From Leishmania mexicana MHOM/GT/2001/U1103 (taxonomy: Eukaryota > Euglenozoa > Kinetoplastea > Trypanosomatida > Trypanosomatidae), in contig NC_018307.1 in assembly GCF_000234665.1 (NCBI RefSeq), positions 62,001 to 126,000 on the forward strand: a stretch of 64,000 nucleotides of DNA, given 5' to 3'. Below are positions 20,901 to 28,989 of this stretch, piece by piece (positions within the stretch are counted from its first letter, which is position 1; every line of letters begins with the position of its first letter). The position numbers and the translations under genes were made by a program. The notes beneath the pieces were generated by a model. The model was not told the origin of the DNA. It was given only the letters and a program-made list of their open reading frames with translations, and did not search any database.

Positions 20901-23900
20901 CATCCGTCGTGCCGGCGCTGTCCATAACGGACGTGCACTTTGGCCTGGCGCTCGCGTGCAGGGAGAGCGCCACTGAGGACAAACTCCCTGCTCTGGGTCC
21001 TGATGCGGCGGCAGTGGGCCGTGGCAGCGGTGGCCCCCGCGCAGAGGGCGCGAGCAACAGCGCGACCCACGATGGCGACGCGCATCGTGGCGGCTGCCCG
21101 GGCCAGCGGTCGGAGGTGGATGGTGCACGTCACGACGGTGAGAAGGAGCAGCGGCATCTCGCACAACCACCGCAACAGAAACAGCGCCGTCAAGACGTAT
21201 CCGGTGGGTCGTCCACCTCCTCGCGGTGCCGCCAACGAGAGCACAGCATGCGGCGAGCAGCCCCCGCGACCATCGCCACGACGGCGGTGCTGATGCCCAT
21301 CCCTGGTGGGACCCAGCACTCTTTCGCGAGTGCCCAGCATCCACCTGCGCCGCCGCCGCGGCAGACCACCTCGTCGCGCAAGAGCCCCGCCTCTGCCTTC
21401 GCAGGCACGAGCTCGGCTGCGGCTCGTGAAAACAGCAGCGTGCCGGCGCGGCGCCTGCTCGATGCCCTGAACAGCGAGCACCGCAGCGGCGCCGTCACCG
21501 GGGCGAGTACCGTCGTGAACGTCGCCGCTGAAACCGGCGGCAAGGGCCACGGTGTCAGCAGTGGCACTGGTGCTGTCAACACGACGACAACTGCCAGCAC
21601 CGACCCCCCTGCGGCGTCGTTGACATCCTCCGTTGCCGCACCCAAGTTCACCGGCTCAACAGCCAATCTAGCGTGCCGCACGTTGAACGGCGTGACGGCG
21701 ACGGCGCTGGCCCAGCTGGCAAGCGCACCGGTGACAGCCAGGCCGCGACGAAGGCAGCAGAGGAGCGGATCCAGCATCGCAAAGCCGTCACCCGGGCGGC
21801 GAGAGGCGAGGCGGCCGTGGAGCGGTCTTATCCAATCCGCCAGCCCCGCCACACCCCGCAGCAAGGCAGCTGCGGCCGATCGCCGCGGCGACATGAGGGA
21901 CGATGCCTGCGGTACGGATGCGACGAGTAGTGCTGCCCTGCAAGGCGGCGAAGGCCTGCCGACATGGCGCAACGCGGCGATCAGCGCATCGCCCACGCAG
22001 AGCAGCAGTGATCGCAGCCGCAGCTCGCACCCGCAGCACAGCCTGCTATCTTCGTGGCTACAGAGCCCTCCCGCCCGGATGGCAACGGCCGCGGGAGGTG
22101 ACGACAAGACCATACTGAGCCCTGTCACGCCAACCGGTGCCACTACCATCACTGCCGGTGGTGAGAAACTGTGCCGACCCTCGGCTGGCGCATATCGGTC
22201 TCACAGCAACAGCGGAAGCATTCCCTCTACACCATCACGACGGCTGAACGCCCAGCTGGCCCCCTCTCCGGCCAGCACCCCCGCCGTCGGCGCGGGAGGA
22301 GCGAGCGTCTCGTCGCCCAGTTCAAAGCTTCAGCTGGCGCAGCCCGTCATCCCCATCTCCGTCGGGCATCATCCGCAGCAGCTGCTGCAGACGACTGCCA
22401 CCTCTCACCAGGCGAGGAAGTGGACCTCCATTCCCTTGCTGTCGTCGGCCACGGTGTCAGGGACGCTGCCGCACGTGCCGATGATGGCGTCCGTGCAGTC
22501 GGCCAGCAGCTTCCTGCGCATCACCTCGATCCTTCTCTCGCCAAGTATGGCCCACCCGGCCTCCCCGGTGTCGCCCCTAGCGACCGGAAGCCCCGCGTGT
22601 GCGGGGACTGGTACTGGCAGCAGCGGCGCAACCGCCGGGAGCCTTCCCGCGCGCATCGCGCAGCCCGTGTCACCGCTCTCGTCGACGAGCCGCCTCGACC
22701 AGTACCACCGCCCGCACTCCAGCAGGGCCCTGTACCTCAGTGCCAACTGCAGCAGCAACACGAACGCCTCCCTCGCGGCGCCCCGCACGCCACCGCACGG
22801 CCACCCGCCAAACCTGGCGCACCAGCAGCCTGGTGACGCGGCAGTGCAGTCTCAGCATGCAGTCGTCCTTTCCCGCAGCGCTGCCGCCCTCATGCAGACA
22901 ACGAACACGCTACCACGCGTGGTCGCGTCCCCGGCGTCGTCGTCACGGTCGTCGCGTGTGACGCCCTTGATTGCTTTGAGGCGCACCAAACCACTGGCCC
23001 CAGCAGCAGCAGCGCTAGCGTCATTGCAGCCGGCGCAGTCAGGCTACGAGGCTAAGACCCTGGCAAGGACTGCCGTGGCCCCGACCGGGAAGACACAGCG
23101 ACCGGCCAACTCTGCCAAGGTCAGTGGCAAGGCAAAGCAAGCACCGCCAAGCTCACCTCTTGTCGGCCGCGACAGTGCTGCTGTGGCTAGAGGTGTTGCG
23201 ACGCACGAGCAAGCGCTCTGCTCGTCATCTCTCGTGGCCCACCACCCGTGCTCGAGCCCTCTGAAGCTAACAGGTGATCCCGGCCACCGACCGCAGCCGC
23301 GGCTGCAGACGCCGTCCTCTGCGCAGGAGGGACGCAGCGGTCGACGTGCTCGCGCGGGTCTGCCGCCGCCGCTGTCCGTTGAAACACTCTCAGACGCGTC
23401 CGTCTCCGCGCTACGCACGAGCAGCGTGGGGACAACCGGGTCGATGGACGTCGAGAAGGGCATCACAAAGGGCGACGTCGGGGACGGCGTGAGCGGGCCA
23501 GCGATGCACGATCATGGCGGGGGCAGCTGTTCCACACTCGTCACACTCTCTGCCGTTGCAGGTGCTGCCCAACACCGGGGCTACTCAACGCAGCTGCACC
23601 CGCCGGAGCTAATCGCGGAGGAGGGCCAGGAAAAGACCGGTAGAGAACGATCAACGCCTGCCGGTGCGGCGGTGCCATCGTTGCCGGGCACCCCGACTGC
23701 ACTGGTGATCACAGGCGTAAGGGGCGCCATGCGCAGCGCCAACCGCGGTAGCAACGCCTCCGATGCCGGCGTGGACAGAGCCATCAGTCTGGAGGACGGA
23801 GAGGATGTGGATGACGACGATGACAGCTCTGTCCAGCAAGCACTCCGAACACCATTGCAGCAGCAGCAGCTCCGGCGACCTCTGGGCTGCGTGAACGCAG

Positions 23901-24154
23901 CAGAACAGCCACCCATGCACTTTTCCTTCCTGTTCGACGCAAGCACACCTGTTTCCATGCTCTCGGGCGCGCTGCAGCGCAACCGCAGCTCCTTGAACCA
24001 GCAGCAGCAGCAGCAGCAGCATCACAAACGGACTGCTGCCAGCGTTGGTCCGGCATCTGCCATGCCCAACACCGCATCGCACGACTCCTGCGCCTCATCT
24101 TCGCATACGTCCACCTCCGCCATCTCGTCGCCCTCTGGCACACGCTCCTCGTAA
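17966..24154 (+). CDS. giant Ser/Ala/Thr/Gln-rich orphan protein (2062 aa)
   Basis: No family recognised. Most of the protein is predicted disordered: Ser, Ala, Thr, Gly and Pro dominate, with poly-Gln or Gln-rich runs near residues 108-116, 440-447 and 2012-2019 and a poly-Asp stretch near 1950-1955. The one structured-looking part is a helical, probably coiled-coil segment at about 606-683 (INELFAQAVQNTMEMTRMKE ... VQRVLDMSSVMLRLQRTVRR). Short His-rich and Arg-rich stretches surround it. No transmembrane segment or signal peptide is evident. GC3 bias and the unbroken 6.2-kb frame argue for real coding. The start is the first ATG after the acceptor at 17898; the frame is open a few codons upstream without an ATG. 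Confidence 0.8.
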   Translation: MQASADSSSPACPLSAAGVAVEGVRGNTPAAPTGAHTSDPTRTAERAVDERTPPRIAAPASSVEALAKVLAMCLVRICRLEERQARGEAQQSIFGTALQALLIQAHGQQQQQQQQSCGQAAIEVHGEDGDANSSDAHDRERSEQYPCSRHTTSCRTSSWSHVNRPPALGGSSNGSRHHSEDGYDRAAVPSTAAAASELHSQQRCRRHRSLRHTQGSDMHRPHGADAPASSSLESTATADISAAAAATAAGAAVTGSEGDDAHANHSTGSQHHRHQSPGAGTATGAVPSPSPADLANTKWKEASSGTGAGVGGGCTHAIPSTTAPGNYRNTPTASAAVASGSINELPMISHFGSPSGGGGRQRQGSLVTVVSPTHTSQAEEAEAHAIAASERISAGVSSAPAGAMPVNCFTWAVPVTPLSSSENSRCSTPVELHMSARSLSQQQQQQQPTQPSTEEWSSCICGHRAEGTDEVTYNGPDAAPSVHPQQQRGSRGHLRSSPTHVAPLADHPQRPPARLHQQPAYRKGEDRELSSSSRLAATALRSAGSTATSSAAHTGDELDVLFHALSAPHPAASVPASSDSAAASGAQATGTLTRRVQYPAGTDNTTAINELFAQAVQNTMEMTRMKENLTVLVLSVHKEREKRRRLQRREGSAVQRLVQRVLDMSSVMLRLQRTVRRLELEANSGHASDAAGWHHHHNSHRRRRGADSSRSAGVSDQDEDTATCDGDVDDGESEWCERFCASFSTASVAVSRSRRSGSVTGSGHRQSVGDRSGNVGYAALAAPFSSSWSLSAGCERVVPAVRSPWLSSLTTQCSTDVARGEAILGRGGAVPTGTVTSTPVVDDVGNTSTSPAPPGTVSPQRLAGATPVTAAPAAASAGPLLVAGSVALPKIISSSSSLHSLVTASAAITTNVNTTAAATTTTTATTSRAASATLVPQSMVSSSVSAPRRERLPSLLLSPPAMLDVCATESRSSAVTSNSSVVPALSITDVHFGLALACRESATEDKLPALGPDAAAVGRGSGGPRAEGASNSATHDGDAHRGGCPGQRSEVDGARHDGEKEQRHLAQPPQQKQRRQDVSGGSSTSSRCRQREHSMRRAAPATIATTAVLMPIPGGTQHSFASAQHPPAPPPRQTTSSRKSPASAFAGTSSAAARENSSVPARRLLDALNSEHRSGAVTGASTVVNVAAETGGKGHGVSSGTGAVNTTTTASTDPPAASLTSSVAAPKFTGSTANLACRTLNGVTATALAQLASAPVTARPRRRQQRSGSSIAKPSPGRREARRPWSGLIQSASPATPRSKAAAADRRGDMRDDACGTDATSSAALQGGEGLPTWRNAAISASPTQSSSDRSRSSHPQHSLLSSWLQSPPARMATAAGGDDKTILSPVTPTGATTITAGGEKLCRPSAGAYRSHSNSGSIPSTPSRRLNAQLAPSPASTPAVGAGGASVSSPSSKLQLAQPVIPISVGHHPQQLLQTTATSHQARKWTSIPLLSSATVSGTLPHVPMMASVQSASSFLRITSILLSPSMAHPASPVSPLATGSPACAGTGTGSSGATAGSLPARIAQPVSPLSSTSRLDQYHRPHSSRALYLSANCSSNTNASLAAPRTPPHGHPPNLAHQQPGDAAVQSQHAVVLSRSAAALMQTTNTLPRVVASPASSSRSSRVTPLIALRRTKPLAPAAAALASLQPAQSGYEAKTLARTAVAPTGKTQRPANSAKVSGKAKQAPPSSPLVGRDSAAVARGVATHEQALCSSSLVAHHPCSSPLKLTGDPGHRPQPRLQTPSSAQEGRSGRRARAGLPPPLSVETLSDASVSALRTSSVGTTGSMDVEKGITKGDVGDGVSGPAMHDHGGGSCSTLVTLSAVAGAAQHRGYSTQLHPPELIAEEGQEKTGRERSTPAGAAVPSLPGTPTALVITGVRGAMRSANRGSNASDAGVDRAISLEDGEDVDDDDDSSVQQALRTPLQQQQLRRPLGCVNAAEQPPMHFSFLFDASTPVSMLSGALQRNRSSLNQQQQQQQHHKRTAASVGPASAMPNTASHDSCASSSHTSTSAISSPSGTRSS

Positions 24155-25090
24155 GTCGAGCGCGTTAAAGATCACGGTCGGTGCGGTGTATGGGCTTTTC
24201 AAGGCGGAAGAGCGGACAGCGGCAGACGACGACGTCGGCGCGCCTACACATGCATGCATGCATGCCAACGGTGGAGTGGCACCCCTCTCCTGTGTGCTGC
24301 ATCACGCGCTCGCCCCCAATCCCTTACCCTCATCGGCTCGTTGTAACTCTCCTTCCGGGGAGTTGTTCGAGTTGCGTGCTGAGCGGCTGGCGTTTGTGCG
24401 CATGCGTGATGCACAGTGACGTTGATGGAGGATGACGACCATCGCGAGGGTGGCAACGACACGGCTGCTTGTCGGAGCTCGTCGCGCAGACGGAGAAAAC
24501 AAGAGAACAGAGCACAAGTCAGTCGACGGTGCGACGGCGAAAGCACTGGTTGTGTGTCTGCGTGGGTGCACACCTGCGTGACTGGGGAGCGCAAGCATCA
24601 CGCAAGCAAGCAGCATGGCCTTCCGTTTGATGCGGCGTGGGGGGAGAGGGGAGGGGGACGCCACACGGTATACCTCGGCACCGCCTCCACGCGTGCATGT
24701 GTAGGCGCGCGTGCGCACATGCTCGGCCCCTACCTTTCTTGTTGTTGTGACCTTCCTCGCCCCCCCCCACCCTCTCCCTCTCCCTCTCCATCATCACCGG
24801 CCAACACACACACACACACGTAAATTGATCTATCTACGTCCACCCGCCCGCCATGCACACCGAAACCGCCTTGATGCGGACTTGGCAGCAGTACAAAGTC
24901 GAAGCCCGTTGTACAGCTGCACGGAAAAGGTGAAAAGCAGCCAAGCACACGCCGGATTTCCCCCTTCGTGTGCGTGTGCGTGTCACCACCACCAGCGCCG
25001 CCGCGCGCGTTCCTCCCTCGCCATCATCGACGTGCGCACGCACGCACACGTCGACACCCGCTACGTGCATTGCCTTACGTCTACTCGTGT
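24155..25090. other. spacer
   Basis: About 0.9 kb with no coding signal. A pyrimidine tract at 24731-24793 and a short CA run at 24805-24820 precede the CFAP58-like gene. Confidence 0.55.
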
Positions 25091-28000
25091 ATGTCTAGCG
25101 GTGGTGGGGAGGCGTCGACGCGGCCGCCGCCGCCGTCGTCGTCGCGCGGGACCACTCCCAGTGTCGGGGCTAACGTCACGGACAGCACACAAGGCAGCCT
25201 GTCCCCGGTGGAGCTGGAGGCAATTGAGCAGCGCTTCGTGGAGGTGCTGCGTGCCCTCTCCGCCGAGCCACAGCTGGAGCCGTTCCGCAACGAGTACGAA
25301 AAGCTGCACCGCCTGCTCCTCAGCAGCCACGATGGAGAGCAGCGCCTCCTCCGACAAGCGCGCGAGCTGCGCGACGAGCTAGACACGCACCACCAGCAGA
25401 TTACGACGGCAATGGTGCTCTCGCAGGAGGACGAGGAGGCGATTCGAGCTCTGCGGAGGGAAATCGAGGCAGCGTGGGCGAAGGCGGATACCGCGCACGA
25501 GCAAGAGCAGCGCAGTCGCGAGCTCTTGCACACCCTACGGCAGCAGGTCACCGAACTCGACGCGATGGTCGAGAAGACAGCGGGGCTGTCGATGGGGCAA
25601 GAAGCGTACTTGCGTGATCTGCTCACCGTGAAGAAGGACCGCGAGGAGGAGGCGATGCTGCTGCACGCGGCGTTGAATCGGACAGAGGCAGATCACCGGC
25701 AGGTGAGCGCGCAACTCGCTGCCGCCAAGCAGGCGCACGAGGCGGCCCAGCGCGAGCGAGATGAGCAACGCCACGCCTATCAGCACTTGCTCACCAGCCT
25801 CGAGGAGGAGCAGCGGGAGCGGGCGGCGAAGGAGGCGAGCGTGCGGCAGTACCGCGACACGACGGAGCTGTGCATGCGCCGGCTCGACGAGCACGGCGTC
25901 GAGGTGGAGCGAGCCATACGGGAGGAGAAGAAAGCCGCCAAGGAGGCGGAGGGCACGGCGCAGGAAATCCAAGCCATCGCCCGGCAGCTGCAGGAGCGGC
26001 AGGAGCGTTTTGCCGCCGAGGCAGCCCGACTCGCCGCTGCCGAGCGCGAGAACACCGTACTCACGCGCGAGCTACCGCAGCGGCAAGCTGCCCTGCGTGA
26101 ACAGCAGGATGAGCTGAAACGCGAGGAGAAGCAGCTGCACCTGCTGGAGAAGTCGGCGCGAGCGCAGCAGGCGGAGCTGGCCGCACTCGTCGAGAAGCGC
26201 GCGACGGCCGCCGCAGCGGTGCAAACTCGCGCCAACTCCGTCGATGCCGCCCTGAACGAGCTGGCGGCAGAGGAGAAGGAGCGCGCGGTGCTGGAGGAGG
26301 TGGTCGCCAAGGCGATGCAGCGCAAGACCAACATGATGCACACCAACACGGTCAAGGCCACGGCGAGTTCGAAGGTGGAGGGGCAGCGCGTCATGGAGAC
26401 TGGCAAGAGTCGGCGCCTCAACCAGCAGCTGGAGCTGCTGCGGACGGACAATGAACGGATGCGCAAGTCGATTTACTATGCCGAGCAGAACCACGAGAAG
26501 AACACGAAGGAGGCGCAGCAGGCGCTGCTGAGCTACCACCGCACCCTCGACTCCATTCGCACTCGCCGCAGCGAGGCCAAGGCGGTGGAGGAGGATATCG
26601 CGCTCCATCAGAAGAAGCTCAAGGCGCAGCAGGCACTGCTGAGCACCGTGACGGCGGATCGCCAGAAGACGGAGAAGGCGTTGCGTGAAACAGAAGCGGA
26701 GCTGCTGCTGCTGCGCAACCGACACGGGAGCAAGCAGGAGGAGCTGGAGTCGGTGAAGACAGAGCTAATCCAACAGGAGTCGGATATGTGCCAGCTGCAC
26801 GGCCTCAGCCGGCAGCTGAACAAGGATGTCGCCAACACGGAGCAGCGGCTGCGGTTCCTGCGGGAGGATCAGCAGCATGCCGAGAGCCGCGTCGAGGCGC
26901 TGCGCAGCGAGGCGCAGCAGCTTCGGCAGGTGATTGCGCAGTACGATCTGGATGCGCGGCAGCAAGGTGCGCGGCTGAGATACATGATGCACGAGCGCAA
27001 CGCTATTGCGACGCAGCTGCTGCTCCGCTCCGAGGAGCTCGAGCTGATCCGCGAGAAGATCCGCCTCGCCAATGTGGCGCGGGTATCTGGGACCACCAAG
27101 TACCAGCGAGCGATGAAGCAGCTTCTGGAATCACGCGACTTGCTTCTTGAGCAGCGGCTGCGCTGCCGCATTGCCCTGGTGCGGCTCCGCTACCTCGACC
27201 GCCTCCACACCAAGGAGATGCATCAGGAGAAGCTGCTGTCACAGTCCCGCGCGCGGGTGCGGGCGCTGGCGGACGAACTCGGCACCAAGCACAACGTGCA
27301 CTGCTGGCGGAGCATGGAGAGCAACGCACCAGAGGTGCTGGATGCCCTTGCGAAGGTGCAGCTCCTGCAGGCGAAGCTGCTCCGCAAGCATGGCGAGTTG
27401 AAGGCAAAGACGGACCTGGTCGAAAACGAGGAACGTGCCTACCAGCAGCTGCGGCAGAAGCTCGCGCGGATGCCGGGGCCGGAGGCCGTGGAGGAGCTCG
27501 CCCTCTGCGCCGAAAACATGCAGCAGCACAAGGCGCGACTGCTGGGCATGACGGACTCTCTGGCAGAGGCGGAGCAGGAGGCGGAAGCTCTGGAAGGGCA
27601 CGTCGCGCAGCTTCAGGATGAGCTTCAAGAGCTGAAGCTGCGCTACTACCAGGAGAAGACAAAATACGCCGCGTTGCGGCATGAGGATAAGCTCATAGCG
27701 CGCACCTGGGGTGCCGGTGGTGCCGGTGTCGGAGCGGCCAGGCAAGCGGGCAGCGGTGCGGGCTCTTCCGTAGGCGACGGCGGGGGAGCGGTGGTAGCGG
27801 CCGGCGCATCGGCGCCTTCAGCAGAGCAGCGACGCAGCAACACCAATGACAAGTCCCCGTCGGCTGGCGGACCAGCTTCTGCCGATGTGGCACACAGGTC
27901 TGCCTCACAGCCGCAGCGGCCGCACCTCCATGCAGGCGGCTCCGGCGTCGCTAGTACCAGTCACAACGACTCTGTCACGCCACGCAACGGCCGCCGGCGC

Positions 28001-28123
28001 GCGCCACTGGCCGAGGCGATCCTGGACACGCTGACGGCAGGGCCGCCACAGCCGAACTTCCCGCTGCAGAGGCCCCCCCATCAGCGGCAGTTTGTTGGTG
28101 GCGGCTTTTCTCTCACTCGATGA
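25091..28123 (+). CDS. CFAP58: CFAP58-like axonemal coiled-coil protein (1010 aa)
   Basis: Almost continuous coiled coil from residue 35 to 875. The C-terminal third carries the most diagnostic CFAP58 (CCDC147) features: HNVHCWRSMESNAPEV around residue 735, matching the family's NVHRWRKLEGSDP, and LARMPGPEAVEEL at 791-803, matching the conserved LARQPGPEVAEQL. A helical QDELQELKLRYYQEKTKY segment follows. CFAP58 is a conserved flagellar protein linked to axoneme assembly and motility in ciliated eukaryotes. The animal protein is about 870 residues; the excess here is a Gly/Ala/Ser-rich C-terminal tail (about 880-1010). The start is the ATG at 25091, because the upstream open frame encodes His/Arg-rich spacer translation. 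Confidence 0.85.
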   Translation: MSSGGGEASTRPPPPSSSRGTTPSVGANVTDSTQGSLSPVELEAIEQRFVEVLRALSAEPQLEPFRNEYEKLHRLLLSSHDGEQRLLRQARELRDELDTHHQQITTAMVLSQEDEEAIRALRREIEAAWAKADTAHEQEQRSRELLHTLRQQVTELDAMVEKTAGLSMGQEAYLRDLLTVKKDREEEAMLLHAALNRTEADHRQVSAQLAAAKQAHEAAQRERDEQRHAYQHLLTSLEEEQRERAAKEASVRQYRDTTELCMRRLDEHGVEVERAIREEKKAAKEAEGTAQEIQAIARQLQERQERFAAEAARLAAAERENTVLTRELPQRQAALREQQDELKREEKQLHLLEKSARAQQAELAALVEKRATAAAAVQTRANSVDAALNELAAEEKERAVLEEVVAKAMQRKTNMMHTNTVKATASSKVEGQRVMETGKSRRLNQQLELLRTDNERMRKSIYYAEQNHEKNTKEAQQALLSYHRTLDSIRTRRSEAKAVEEDIALHQKKLKAQQALLSTVTADRQKTEKALRETEAELLLLRNRHGSKQEELESVKTELIQQESDMCQLHGLSRQLNKDVANTEQRLRFLREDQQHAESRVEALRSEAQQLRQVIAQYDLDARQQGARLRYMMHERNAIATQLLLRSEELELIREKIRLANVARVSGTTKYQRAMKQLLESRDLLLEQRLRCRIALVRLRYLDRLHTKEMHQEKLLSQSRARVRALADELGTKHNVHCWRSMESNAPEVLDALAKVQLLQAKLLRKHGELKAKTDLVENEERAYQQLRQKLARMPGPEAVEELALCAENMQQHKARLLGMTDSLAEAEQEAEALEGHVAQLQDELQELKLRYYQEKTKYAALRHEDKLIARTWGAGGAGVGAARQAGSGAGSSVGDGGGAVVAAGASAPSAEQRRSNTNDKSPSAGGPASADVAHRSASQPQRPHLHAGGSGVASTSHNDSVTPRNGRRRAPLAEAILDTLTAGPPQPNFPLQRPPHQRQFVGGGFSLTR

Positions 28124-28989
28124 TGACGCGGGGTGAGGGGGGAGGGAGGTAGTCCCGTCCGTCCATCCCCATGCCTGTGTGCCACCGCCGCAGTCGGTGC
28201 GCGTGTTGTGGCCGCTCCTCCGTCTTCGCCGCCTTCGCGCGTTTCTCGGCCTTTTTTTCTCTCGCCCTTCGCTGATGTACTTTAGTGCTTTCCCATGTCC
28301 CATGTGCCTCTCCGAATACGGATGATGCTCAGGGTGGGTTGCAGCGCCCCCCCCCCCAACACACACCACACTCTCTCGGTCAAGCACGCGTGGGTGTGTG
28401 TGTGTGTGTGTGTGTGTGCGTGTGTTTGGGGGAGGAGCAGACGGCGGCATTCATCCGTACGCGCAACCACTTGCATCCGAATAGTGTCCTCTTCGCCTCG
28501 GTGCGTGGGAGGCGCCGCCCTCTACGCTGCACTGGGGCTGGCAGCTAGGGAACATGTGTGCACGCAACGCTGCGGTGTGTCCGCCTTCTGCGGCGCACGC
28601 ACGCCGAGGGCGACAGAGAGGAGTGGTGGATGGCCATGATGTCGCGGCCGCGGCGTCGTCGACGTCCGTACTTGGGCAGAAGTCCAAAGAGCGACGTGCC
28701 GCCATCAAGTGTGCGCGCGGGCACAGAGATGGACGGCGTCATGGATCTCCAGCTCCCCTCGTTCTCTGGCACACGCGCACACACTCGTCAGGGGAGCGCA
28801 GATGCCCTTCCCTTCTCTTCCCAATCCCCGCGCGCTACGCTGTGCAGCACCATCATTCGCATGCCGAGCGCAGCACAAAACCGCCACCACCCATCTCCCC
28901 CCCCCCCCTCTCCCTCTCCCAAGCCCTCACCATCTCCTCCGGCTGCGTTGCTCACGCCGTCCTCTTTCACCTTTCCTTGCCGCCCATCC
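28124..28989. other. spacer and uncertain 5' end of next gene
   Basis: Contains a GT run (28394-28426) and a pyrimidine tract at 28888-28921 ending in CCCAAG. That AG would place 28990 as the first in-frame ATG of the Ppx/GppA-like gene. The downstream gene's frame stays open through much of this spacer (in-frame ATG at 28630), but the translation there is Pro/Ser low complexity. Confidence 0.45.
28394..28426. repeat. GT microsatellite
   Basis: About sixteen near-perfect GT units in the spacer between the CFAP58-like and Ppx/GppA-like genes. Confidence 0.9.
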
